A program made the position numbers and the translations under genes. This document shows, piece after piece, positions 49,977 through 62,558 of a stretch of DNA of 64,000 nt; position 1 is the first letter of the stretch; each line of letters opens with the position of its first letter. This DNA is from Macrotrachela quadricornifera. Lineage: Eukaryota > Rotifera > Eurotatoria > Philodinida > Philodinidae. Location: assembly GCA_022393335.1 (NCBI GenBank), contig JAJEKB010001478.1, positions 324,259 through 388,258 on the forward strand, in the 5' to 3' direction. The notes beneath the pieces were generated by a model, which saw nothing but the letters and a program-made list of their open reading frames with translations, ran no database searches and had not been told where the DNA came from.

Positions 49977-51911
49977 ATACCATCATTTACTGCTCAAATA
50001 TTTTTAAAGTAATGTGTTTCATATAGAACATGAAAGATACTTAAATAGTATGTATTGTGATGTGTAAATTTTTTTATAAAACCAAAAAGACATTTTTAAA
50101 AAAAAAGAATTATTTTCACTGTTTAAATTTATTTCTAGTTTGCTTTCAACATATACTTATCAATGAGAGGAGAATAAAAGAAAAATAAAAAATATTATAC
50201 TAATGAATGATGTATACTTAGATAAAGTTAGCAGTGAATTTGAGTAAGTCCTGCAGCAATTCGTCCAGAGATTTATTCCAGGTACAATTCAGTGAGCCTC
50301 ATTCAACAGCATGCTGAAATTTTCGACAGTGCAAAATGATTTTTGACCTTATAGGTGGCAATAATAAGAATCTGGGAAAATAAGAACTTTCAAACATCTT
50401 TCTGAATCAATCTCCGTTGAGATTACTTGAATCGACTACAAACTTCACCTACGTCTGATGTACGAGAAATTTAAGAAAGTAAGAAGTAAACTAACTTATT
50501 TAAGCAAAATGTAGTAAGCTAAAAACATTTAGATAACACGTTGCCATTATTTTTATTCATCGAAGACTAACGATTAACATTGATTAATGTTAATTATACT
50601 GTATTATAAATCAATGAAGTATTCAATATATAATCCTTATGATCTTTTTATGTAAACTGATGGTAATAAAAATTTCAGGATTCTTTAATGTACTAAAGAT
50701 AACTTCAATATTGATAATTTGAATCATATGTCGTCGATTATTGCCTTGCAAATGCACTGTCAAAACCGTGTATCTGTATTTGATTTTGTTATTGTATATT
50801 TTCAATATTAATATGGTAGAATGAAAAATTTTAGTTAAACTATTATTCGTTCGTAAAAAAAAGTATATGTCAGATTCAAGAAACTCTTTAAACTTCGACG
50901 TTTTATTGATGCGAAAAATGTAGAAAGAAGAAGATAAATTAACATCATTTGTTTCAAATACCATAATAGTGAAAACAGTTTTTGATAAAATGTTCACCAT
51001 TATTATCGATTATAAAATTCTTATTTGGTTTTGTTTTTATTCATGATGTAATCGACAAAAATTCAAAAGTGAAAAATAGAAAAACATACAGACAAAATTA
51101 GTTTTATATAATGAACGATGTTTATATATTTTCTTTTTAAATAAACAATATCTTTCGGAAATATAAATTGAATAATTCGGTATAAATCTATTTTTCTTCA
51201 GGCTCATGTTTATTAATAGTTATAAAGAAAAACAAACACTAACTACAAAAGAATTTCTGAATTAGATAGATAAAACTGTGAACATATAGTTCATTCAATA
51301 AAAATATAAGAATATCATTAATGACACATAATTTGGTACAATAATTTCAGTATAATTATGAAAGTAAGTACAAATAATAGAAAGCAACTATTTTATTTAC
51401 ATAATGAATTATATAATAAATTGATTTCTATAGAAATATACAAAGCGTAAAATTAATTAAAACAATTCTATTTTCATAAAAAGTCTGAATTATTTTTCAT
51501 TAGATTATGAACTTTTTGCTATTATAAATAGATTTATTTAGTCGCTAAACTAAGATTTTGACTTAATTGTAAATGTAAAAAAATTTCTCTTGTACAATTT
51601 GAATATTAATGCTAAAATGAAGATACCTAATGAATAAAAAAATGCAATATACTAGGATAAGAAGAAGAAAAAACAATGAATAAATCATGTTTGAAGATTA
51701 AAAGCAAATATAGAAAGATAAGTGACGGATCGAGAAAATCAGTCGTATAGGAATGATAATTTCTTTAAAATGATTCCAAAACAAACATTAATCCCTAATT
51801 AAATTCTTTAAATTTATTTTATTCTTGTTATGATTAAATATCATGAGAATAGTACAACTTTCATGTGGTATAAGCAATATAATATCATAATATTCAGCCA
51901 TTAAGAAAAGA
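49977..51911. other. AT-rich intergenic DNA, nothing recognised
   Basis: A reverse 125-codon frame at 50623-51000 is the longest here, but it is dominated by Ile, Asn, Lys, Phe and Ser and has no domain I know. A reverse AATAAA at 51818-51813 could serve gene C. Confidence 0.4.
51813..51818 (-). promoter_or_regulatory. Possible poly(A) signal of gene C
   Basis: AATAAA on the minus strand, 94 bases beyond the stop of gene C. The hexamer is frequent by chance in this composition. Confidence 0.35.
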
Positions 51912-54590
51912 TTATTGCGATTGTTCAGTATTTGGTGGAACTGCTTCACTTGTTGGACGATTAGCAGGTGCAGTAAAAGATTGTTGAGTACGCCTCTCTG
52001 CTTCATTCTTAATCATAGTCTGTTGAATATTCGTCGGAATTCCTGGATTAAGACTTAATGCAAATGGCAATAATGTTTTAGCCATATCACCAAAATCAAC
52101 CATTATCTTGATGAACATTGTATCATCACGGATATAAGGATTTCCCTCTTGTTGTATCATTGGTAACGGGAAAAACTTTGGTATACCGCTTGCAATATTC
52201 ATCTCAGATCGTGGTCTTTGAAAACTATTTGATTTTGTATCTGGTCGAAAGGAATCGATGATATGTCGTTGTGCTAGACTTTGGTCATACAAACAAAATG
52301 TTACTTTGTAGTTAAATGGAAACTTTAAGATTGCATCGTATTCACTACGCATAAGCACAAAAAACAGAGACATATGTGTACGACGAGCATTTCCATCACC
52401 ATAAAGATATAAACGAGCTCGCATTTTGTAACCAGTTGGAGATGAATAAAATGGTGGAGAATAAATTGAAGTTTGTCTTTCAGATTGTGCATCAGCTAGA
52501 AAATAAAAATATAGATTGTCAAAAATTAATTTTTATTATTAATAATCTTACCCATTCTTTCTGCAAAATTTGATATTTTCCATAATAATGTTCCATCATA
52601 AGAAACAAATTGCAAATCTTCAATTTTTTGTTTTAATGATGCAACATCTTGTTGAAGAATTTCTAGATTTGGTTGAAGACCATCCAAATATGTATTCTGT
52701 TCTTGAATGCTTATCTTTAATCCTGTTAAGTCTTTAGCTAAAGAATCCATTGAATTTTGTATGTGGATTGATTCATTACTAAGACGTTGTGCATCTTCAC
52801 TCAATGTTTGAACTCCACCAGCAAGTATATCAGCTGTGTCATTCACTTCTTGTAATTGACTATTAGTATAATCAGATGAAGATGTAGTAGTATGAGGATG
52901 AGTATCAATGTCCATACTTGATCCTTTCTCATGTTGATCATTTAAGAATTTTGGCAAATCCTGTCGTATGAAATTTATTATTGCATTTTGATGTTGTTCA
53001 CTTCTATAATGTTCTGACATTTCAATGCGAAGAACCTATAAAAAAATAAATTAAAGGTGAAAAAATAATATTCATTTGATTTATTTTTTATCACTTACAG
53101 ATGTTGAACAACCATAGTCTTTAAGAGCACAAGGTACAGTAATTTTATCACATTCGTTAAGTTTGTGAAAATCAAGACTGCTCGTCGAATCAAACTTCTT
53201 TCCACAATAGGCACAAGATGGATTTGGATGAGATGCTTGATGTTCCTTGAAATAAAAAAAACAAGAACTATTTTTTGTCGAAATATTATAGAGCTAAAGT
53301 TGATTGCAAAAAGATACTTTTGATTTATCAAAATAATTGTTTTTTTTTTTGTTTGATTGAAAGTTACAAATTTTTGAAAGTATTATTATGATTGATGCAA
53401 TGATTTATTTTTTAAATGCTAATTATTTCTCAACAGATAATCAATACAAATTCTTATAATATTGTACATCTATGAGATCATATATTAAGTGTTTTTGAAC
53501 ATTCAAAGCTAATATATGCTTATCAGAGTTACTGTTAAGCCTGATAAATGCATGAGAGGTTTGTATTGATACTGAAAAACTTGTGATATATATCAGAACT
53601 TACATGTATGTGGCGCTTTAATAATTAGTCCCATCGCTGCATGCCGAAACTAAGTTTAAAAATGTTAGATTTTCCTTTCGTAAAACTTCAATGAAAAAAT
53701 TTAAGATATGAACATTAACAATTGGATATCGAGTACGTCACTGCTTTTTTTTTTCCTACAAGCAAAATAGCTCATATTCATCTTTGAAAAACTTACAAAT
53801 ATAATTGACTATAATATTATAATTTTTCTTGAAGACTAACAAGAATTTAAGCAAAAAATGTTTTTTAAACCCTTTCCTTTTAATCGATAGTAAATGATCT
53901 AATAGAGCGGTCAGCTTTTATCATTTTGAAAAATCTTGATCAGTTACAACTCTGCTTTAGCCTAGAAAACAGTAAAGCTTTTTAATTTTCTCGCGTTAAA
54001 AGGAAATGTATGTCTTTGTTCAGTATTTTAACTGTGAATTACTATTTGTATAAAACAGAACTCGTTACAAACTACTTAATTCTTGATCGATTTCAATATT
54101 TAGTGCAATGTAAAGAAAATTTGTTTTTGTTTTGTACTGTTTACCTTACATTGATGTCTCTACAAATTTTATAGAAATAAATATTAGCAAATTGTCTAAC
54201 CTCATAATCTTTTAATGCACCATTCCAATCACACAATGTACATTGCACAGACAACGTTTTCATGTCATTTTTAAAGCCTTTGTCAAGTAATACCTAAACA
54301 AATAAAAGATGTTAAACAAATAAAAATAAACTTCATATGCTAACTTCTTTCTGATGTGTATCTTCTCGACAAACGGGACATTTGATGATTTCTCTAAAAA
54401 ATACATAGATAAACATCATCATGAATTTTAGAAAACGTTTCTTCTACTCTTCTATCTTTGATTGAACACATGATTTACATTGTCGATGACCACAATTAAG
54501 TTGTACGGGATCTCGCAATATTAAAGTACATATTTTACAAATATACTGTTCATTAATAGATTGTATATTTCTTGTGTTAAAACCAGCCAT
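51912..54590 (-). CDS. TRAF-like gene C: RING, TRAF zinc finger, coiled coil, MATH
   Basis: Predicted 499-residue protein. Exons on minus: 54590-54448, 54393-54345, 54293-54201, 53245-53099, 53035-52552 and 52495-51912. The phases agree and the frame is open. The RING uses C18, C21, C33, H35, C38, C41, C53 and C56. The zinc finger includes HPNPSCAYCGKKF and CALKDYGC (about 95-144). A coiled coil covers about 170-285, and MATH starts at YDGTLLWKI (about 290) with MRARLYLYGDG, SFQRPRSEMNIASG and FGDMAK. A Pro/Thr/Gln-rich tail follows (after RRTQQSF). Intron 3 is 955 nt, against about 55 in B and 3.84 kb in A. The zinc-finger-to-coil intron is kept (63 nt). A and C are the most alike in the zinc finger (shared KLNECDKITVPCALKD). 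Adaptor / E3 function is inferred from the family. Confidence 0.92.
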
Positions 54591-57500
54591 TCGTTCAATA
54601 TGCTATAAAACATAGCTAGAGAAATAAAATATCAATAATAAACAACAAACTTTTGCGGTTGATTGTATACTCGCTGTTGCTTTTGTTTCATTTATTGTAC
54701 ATTGAGCACAATCTAGAAAATAAGCAATGCTTGAGGATCGAAATTTCTAAAATTTTAGTTTCATTTTTTTATTAATGATCTCATTTTCTCAATTATTAAG
54801 TGGAACACATTAATAAAATTGTCACTTTTAAAATTACTTTTAAATTACATTAGAAAGTATTTCCTTTTCAAATTAAATTTTCTTTTCAGAATTTGATTAG
54901 ATAAGGTATTAAATAAATTTGTTTATTTCTTTTCAAACAAAATATGATTGGGTACTGTATATATAACATAAATTATAATGAATGAATAAACATAAATTTG
55001 ATAATGAAAACAAAAAAGTTTTATATTTTTGGTTTTAGAATTATACTATTATTTTCTACGGAAAAAAAATTCATCGCAAGCAAATATCGCATGATTAAAT
55101 ATATAGTTGATAAAGAAAAGAGGGCGTTACTTGTATTGAAAAGATTGTTTGAGTAGTTTGCCGGAAGTATTTAATATTATTGAAAAAAATTTTTATGTCA
55201 TTAAGCAATGATATATAACTATTATTGCAAAAAGAAAAAAGAAAAATACACTTCATATTTATTTATTATTCTGACTCATTGTGTAATCGCACTTTTATTA
55301 AGTGTTGTAGTGTGAACTTCGAACTTTATCCGATTGAAGGACATTTCATACAATGCACTATACCTATTTCTACCTAAAGAACGTAATTACATCAGAAGTT
55401 CAAATTAATAGACTAACACACATACAAAAACCAGATTACATATTCTATTCCCAATTATATAAAAAACTACCAGAAAAGATAGTTTAAAAAAGTTACTTAT
55501 ATTCTACAATCAACAAGAAATAAATTAGTGAGTATTTACTTTACAAAATAATTCATATTTTGATACTTATACCCATCTTTAAAAATCAAATTTATATTTC
55601 TTCCGAACTTTACAGATTAAATATATATGACTTAATCAAATATTTTCTGTAATGCATATCTATGATTTTTCATGTATTTTGAATATTGAATTAACACAGA
55701 GTTATTTCGAAAGACATTATTATTTCTCTTTATCTGTGAAGAACTGTTTGATTAAAACATATATTACAACTTCAACTATTTCAAAGAAAATTGAATTGAG
55801 CACAAAATAAAAGTAAAGATGATAATCAGTGCAGTAATCCATAGTAATTGTTTGATATAGTATTATTTCTCTGTCCAAATTCTTTTTTAAAAGCATATTC
55901 TTTGAATTTATCATTGATTATAAAAGTTTTGCAAAATAAGACTGAGACTCACTTACCAAGTAATTTGTCAGGCCAGAAGATCATACAAAAAATTTTCTAG
56001 CGCATTTTCTCCAAAAAACAGTGTTTAAGAGGAAACTGCATTGAGATCGAATAATACTAGTTAATACAGAAACCGTTCATCATATCGATTATATTTAGAC
56101 ATGCTCCGAGAAATTTTAGTTTTCGAATATGTTAAAAGTTTAAGTCCAAATGGGATGTACGTAATTTTGCCAAGAAAGTCGAAAATTTCCTTACATCACT
56201 TATCGTTTGATACTGGTTAACAATGTTGTACGGTCGCTTACGTTCGCATGTGATGCAAACGATTGCCGGCGACTCATTTTTATTACTTACAACTACCTCT
56301 TTTCGACGAAATTTCGTTGTTTTATATTTATGTCAATATTTACACGGTACGTCATGATTTCACAGTATTTAATATAAATTTCGTCACATTCTCAATTTTA
56401 CTTCCTGTCTAGTGATAGTATCGATACGTAACATGTCTCGGTAATAGATGTAGGATGTAGATAAAATGTATGAATAGTTTTCGATGAAATAAACCCATCT
56501 GTCCCAAATATTATGATATATATATTATAAATTAACGAATGGGCCATTAGTAATAGTCAATTTCATAAACAATTCGCAAATAATTTTCCTCAATATTCGA
56601 TGAAATTTCATCAGGAAAAGCTTATCAGTACAGTCTCTTCGGGGCTAAAATGTGGAATTCACACATCTTTAAATAATTGGACCCCAGTTAAAAAAACATA
56701 GGAACCAATTTTTATATCGTGCCTGTCTGTAATAGAGGGGGACGAAGAAGATTTGTATGTTCATACGATATTATCTATTGAATAGTCAAATAATATTAAT
56801 ATTTTTGAAGAATAATAAAACTATTAGACTGTCTGTCAAGATTATAATATGTCTTATGCTAATAATGAAGTATGAAGTAATTGAATAGACGAACAAACAT
56901 TTTTACATAGTTTACACATCTAAATTTATTAGAAGTAGATATGCATCTATTCTATGTTTTATGTAATGTGGAAAGTGAAGAAGATATCATTCCAGCAATT
57001 GGGTTTGTCTTCCTAAGTATTGAATTGCTCTTGAGAAGAAAAGATCTGTATAAATATTGACCAAATTCAAAAGTTTTGACTTTAAACTTTAAGACTTTAT
57101 GTAGAAACAGCAGTTTATCATAATTGAAAAAGTTACAGTATGATAAAATGCTCCATTACGATCAGACTAATGGTTAAATCTATAAGTCATGGATCGAGAT
57201 AAGTATCGACACATATTTAATTATATAATTAATCTTTTTAAACAAAAATATAATCTTTACATATGATAGACCCATAATAAATCATCTTAATAAAGTAGTT
57301 AACAAAATTTATTTTTTTGTTAATCTAATATGATATAGCTCAATATCTACTATAAATCTATTCTAGTAAATATCTCAAGAAATATGATGAACAAATTTAA
57401 GAAATTTCATACGAATATAATAATAAGTATAATATAACATTGATGTATGAAAAATAGAATATATCATTCTCTTTCACTATCAATAACTAATTTGATTCTA

Positions 57501-59874
57501 GTAATTCGAAGGCATCAATACATTTGAAGCAATTAAAATAATCTTATCTTTCACTCATCAGATATATGAGTCACTATGTTGTTATTTTATATCATAATTG
57601 TCAATCAATAAAACTAATGACAACATAGTGAGAGCAATAAAGAATGAAAGAAAGAAAAAAGTCAATACGTTGTAATTCGTTTATGACGCATGAAAAGAAA
57701 GGTGAATGCAGAAAAAAAAACGAGTTATCACACATTTGTAACGAAAAGCAACTTTCTCTTTGAGTAAAAACCATATCACTATAATCTTAAGAAAAAAAGA
57801 AAATTTCAAATTTAAATCTAGATTTCTGTCTTGCTTCAGATGGGTATGTTGTTTAAGATGTAATATTTTTTTATTTTATTGTTTAAGTGTGAAACATTGT
57901 AACAAATGTCAAATGTTTTACCTTCTCATTGTCTTTCATACATATTTAAAGTTATTTGTTTTATCAAGTAGTCTTTAATCGATGTTTTGAATATTCATTC
58001 GATGTTCGTTGCTATCGAAAAAGAGTCTTTTTATAGATATTGATCGACAGATTGATAAATTAAACATTGTCAAATTTGAGTGTGTTGAGTCAGACTCAAA
58101 CACCAAATCGACACTTTTTAATTTGATTTCACTTCATAACTAAATAATAAACAATAATAAATAATGAAACAGAAATTGCAAAAGTGACTAGTGCTTTCAT
58201 CTGTTCATTTATGTTTGAAGTGAAAGAAAATGTAAAATAATTTTAGTTAATTGGAATATTTTGTTTATGAGAGAATCAAAATTACTGTAGAAATCTCAAT
58301 TTACTATGATTAATTAAAATTTTGGAAAATGAAATCTTGCCTTAGGATGGTTTTTAAACGATTTTGACTCTAACGATATTTTTAAAAAGAATGAAAAAAA
58401 TTTTGATCTTTTGTTTGTGCGTTTCAACTTATGTTCTGACTCATGATATGACGCACATTGCTGACGTCTGTAACAGTTAATTGTGTTGTTAGTGACGATA
58501 CCTTCATTTCGTTCTCTTCGTATTTTTGTGTATAGTTGGTTGAAGAAGGGTGAATAAAAAAATGACTTAATGAGACAGAACGAAATAAACTACGTTTAAT
58601 ATTCACCTGGGTGACGGATATGATGTTGTTGGTCATTCATAAGTTATATTATAAAAATTATCAAAGTAACTTAGTATATATAAATGCTGCCCACCCATAG
58701 ACCCACGCACTCCCACAACGCTGGTTGTAGGCAAGAGAATTAATAATAGATTTATATTATGGATACAGTATCTTGGTTTCCAAACACATCATATCCAGTA
58801 TCCAATATATACAAATATTTGACAAATCCACTTCACACACTTTTTTCAAATCTTTGAATACACTGAACTTGAAAGGCATTTATGGAATAAAAATTATTTG
58901 TATTCAAATCTACGCAACATAAATGATCGTCCATAACAATAATTACAAGTTAAAACAACAACGCTAACGTTACTCTATTGCTACAGTTCATTAGAATATA
59001 CTAGACCAAATGCAAGAGATTACATTTGGTTGGATACGACACTTCGTAATCTATATTGATAATTATAAATCACAAATTTCAAAGAAGAAAAAGATTTTAC
59101 TGAAACAACGAAGTAAGTTTTTCTATTTTCATTTTATCAAAAACCTATGTATTCAACTTCTTAATCATATTTCTCGCAATATGATTTGGTATTTTCAGTA
59201 AACAAAAAAAAATGTTTCTTTTGCCTCTCGGAGAATAAAAAAATGAATGATTTAATAAATCATCCACTATAAATGATAAGAATGATTTCCGCGAAGGATC
59301 ATTACATGTTTTGGAATGTGTATCTCTTACGTTTTTTTCTATTTTAAAATTCTATGTATTAACTAAGAAATTTCAGCAGGAATTTTGATTGTGTATAAAT
59401 TTTATATTATAGAACTCATTACTAAGCACGCGTATTAGTTTTTTTCTTTTGTTTTTTCTTCTTGCGCTTTCGTCATTGATAGTTGAATAAGAAAAAAAAA
59501 CTGTACAAAATAAATACTATATTCTTTATCATCTATCCTTTTTTTCTTCCTTTGATTATAATTAACGCAGAAAAGAGAAGAAAAGAAAAGAAAATATGCA
59601 TGATCGTGATAGGAATTTTGCGTTGGCGTTTTTTTATAAACGATTGCATTTCTACATTAGTTACAAAACATCATAGTTACTAAGTTGTCGTCATAGATCG
59701 TTACAAGTTTCTCTTATGATTATATTCTATAATATTCGATTGACCATATTACATTGACATAATTATTTAGGCGAATAGCAAATAATGCGTATTGAACAAA
59801 AATGAAATACTTCTTTTCTTCCCATGACCTGTTTTCAAGGAAGACAAATGTTTTCGGTATTACAATTGAATAAT
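54591..59874. other. AT-rich intergenic DNA, little recognised
   Basis: No gene supported. Short frames (55720-55914 -, 57760-57978 +, 58424-58636 -, 59010-59201 +, 59483-59683 +) carry no motif I recognise. A small inverted repeat, TCACTATGTTGTTATTTTAT with ACAACATAGTGAG, lies at 57570-57633. No RNA gene found. Confidence 0.45.
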
Positions 59875-60785
59875 CCGCGATGCAAAAGTATCCGTACAAA
59901 TGTCTAAGGCTATTACACAGTAAGGGTGAATCATAGAAATTGGATTAACACGTTTTCTGATAGAATAAAAGGAGCTCTTTCGAAAGATGTATTGTTACCG
60001 GGTGTACCAAAAGTTTTACGACATTTTTTGTTTTGTATATGTCTTGACTTGAGAAAATGATAAGATTTTGATTTTTTTCTTAGAAGATCTACTACGAAAA
60101 GCTCCATAAAAACACTATATAAAAATCCCTATTAGTTGATTCCCATGATATTTTCCATACTCAATGTAAATAACTTGCATGGTAGTACAATGTTCCAGCG
60201 TGGTGAGCATGGTAAAAATGTCTGGAAGGCCTTCTTTGTTTTACAGTAGAGATTTGTTCATGCAGCTTATGTAAAGCTTTCAACAGCTCATCATTCAAAA
60301 CAAAAATCACGATACTATTATTTTCTCAAGCTGAGATATACGCAAAACAAAAAAGCCTGCCAAACGTTTTTTTTCGTGCACAACATGCTGAAACATTACA
60401 CTACCATGTAGGTTATATATATTAAGTACGAAAAACGCCATGGGAATCAAATAATAGGGATTTCTGTACATAGTTTTGTGAAGCTTTTTGTGACACATCT
60501 TTTAAGAAAAAAAATCAAGATTCTATCAACTTTCCAAGCCGAGATGTATGCAAAACAATGTTGCACTTTTGGTACACCCGGTAACAATGCATTTTCGAAG
60601 CTCTCCATGTTTTTCCTGCGTCGGCCTTATCTTTCCTTATGAATAAACAAGTCATACATCATTCGAAAGAGCTCCTTTTACTCTATCAGAAAACGTGTTA
60701 ATCCAATTTCTATGATTCATCCTTACTGCACAAGAGCCTTAGACATTTGTACGGATACTTTTGCATGGCGGGTTATTTCTATAAT
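59875..60785. mobile_element. Long foldback element, about 910 bp
   Basis: The left arm (59875-60240) is inverted in the right arm (60345-60785). CATTTGTACGGATACTTTTGC at the far right pairs with GCAAAAGTATCCGTACAAATG at 59883. Then AACACGTTTTCTGATAGA, GGAGCTCTTTCGAA and TTACCGGGTGTACCAAAAG pair in order. The right arm carries about 70 extra bases (60600-60665). The inner terminal wording TACCGGGTGTACCAAAAG matches the element at 10293-10540, so the whole may be one element inserted in another's arms, or a long palindromic element. A reverse frame at 60307-60498 lies in the right arm. Confidence 0.8.
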
Positions 60786-60792
60786 ATTTCAG

Positions 60793-61140
60793 TCACATTG
60801 CATCAGAATGATCTCCAAGTTTGGTAACTGATCAGCGCTTGTAGAATTTTTTAATTTTGAACACTTTGATAAAAAAAAAGTTTTCAAAAAGCTTTTATTT
60901 TAATGGAGATACAATTAAAATACTGTAAACAGTAAAAACTAAAAAACTGTGAAAAAAATTTTCTTGAGAAATTTTGAAGCTCTCATTACTTATTGTATTT
61001 GAGTGTATTTCTATTAAACTAAAAGCGTTTTCAAAAAAATTCTTTTTTATTAAAATGCTCAGAATTAAAAGTTCTACAAGCGCGGATCAGTTACCAAACT
61101 TGGAAATCATTCTGCTGCAATGTGAGTGAAATATTATAGG
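60793..61140. mobile_element. Second foldback element adjacent to the first
   Basis: ATAATATTTCAGTCACATTGC and CAAGTTTGGTAACTGATC with GCGCTTGTAGAA (60781-60850) are inverted at about 61068-61140 (TTCTACAAGCGCGGATCAG, TTACCAAACTTGGAAATCAT, GCAATGTGAGTGAAATAT). Inner pairing continues through T- and A-rich blocks. It begins within about 10 bases of the preceding foldback. Confidence 0.75.
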
Positions 61141-62495
61141 AATATCCAGCTGTAACACCGAGAATATTTGACCTTCTTGACAATAGTCCATGGGCACGAA
61201 CCCTATTTAGGGTAAACATAGTTAACTGAGCACTGTAATATATGTCCAGTCTTGGCTCTAAAGAAATCTGACACTTGAATATATTTTCTCATTAGACTTC
61301 TTCACTGGGGCTGTGATCATTTCATTAATTTTTCAGCATCTGTGATTTACTATTGAAATTATATTCAGGAAAAAATCCTTTCGAATTTTATATTAGTCTG
61401 CTGAACCTAAAAAAGGTTTAGCAGATTACGACCTGATTCGTTTTATGTTCGACAGATCGGTACGAAATCCTAAAGAATCTTACCATAAGTACATATTCGA
61501 TAGCAAACCTGAGACGTTGTCTATATTTAGATCTAATAGGTCGTCAAAGATATTAAAAATTTTAGTCGAAAAGTATCTTTTTTTTTGAAAATATAAGATT
61601 TTCAAATATAGTTCATGTTTTATTAAAAGGTCAGAACGAAACTTTCATCCTCTTCTAAGGGTTATGCGATCTACATGTGAACAATATTTCAGATTGAAAC
61701 TCGATCATTAGCTATTTGTGTCAATATCATGTTCAGATACTGACAACTGAGTAAAACGATCATAAACATAAAAAGGATGTCTAATGACACTTTTCGTTTT
61801 AGACTCGTTTAGCCACATTGATGTCTACTTTTGTGTAAATGATCTATTAAGTCAATGTTGAATAGTTTCTATCTTTCTCGTATCAGTAGTAATAAACTTT
61901 TGCTTCTCAAATATTCATATAAGTATCATACATGTCAATAAATAATAGCGGTAATGAGTTTTTTGTTGTAAGACAAATGCGATAGGTGTTTGGATGTGGT
62001 GTGACAGATGAGAATGAGAATTACTCCTTCAGCGTCGTTCATATATACATATTCATATCCCCAGTCGTCAATTACATTCATCCACTCTTGAACTTTCATT
62101 CGCCTACTCCCATCACATTTTATCAGATAGGTTTTTATAAATTCAATTGGAGATTACCAAATTTTGTCCATGCAACCTTTTGTCTGTAACAGTTTGCTCA
62201 CGACCAATTGTCCTTGTACCATAATAGCTCCATCCGATTTATGAGGAACCAGTCTAGAGGTTAAATTCTGATTCAATAGAGTACAGTGAGGTAGACAAAA
62301 GATAAAAATATTACCGACCATCAACTCTTTCTCGAAGAATTATAGGACTTTTCTTTAAAACTCAGTGAAAACAAGTAGAAATAGAAAAATACATACGTCA
62401 GCCTAGAAAAGTTGTGGAAGGATGTTAGTTTTTTGAATATAATACTAAAAGTTCACTCTATAGTCGGAAAACTTCAGACACTAGTCGATTTTCCT
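61141..62495. other. Intergenic DNA with small hairpin
   Basis: No gene recognised. A stem AATCTGCTAAACC with GTCTGCTGAACCT (61396-61427) has a short A-rich loop. The 67-codon frame at 61986-62189 is unidentified. Confidence 0.4.
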
Positions 62496-62499
62496 CGTA

Positions 62500-62558
62500 G
62501 CACGACACTTCCGCGCGCTGTGTCTAGGGATGGGTGAGAGTGCACGGAAGTGTCGTGT
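62500..62558. repeat. GC-richer hairpin
   Basis: GCACGACACTTCCG at 62500-62513 is inverted as CGGAAGTGTCGTG at about 62545-62557, around a loop of about 30 bases. It stands out by composition. It may be a repeat remnant. Confidence 0.6.

Noticed and set aside
50623..51000. 125-codon minus-strand frame
   Set aside because: Dominated by Ile, Asn, Lys, Phe and Ser; no domain, and no homology to its neighbours seen by eye.
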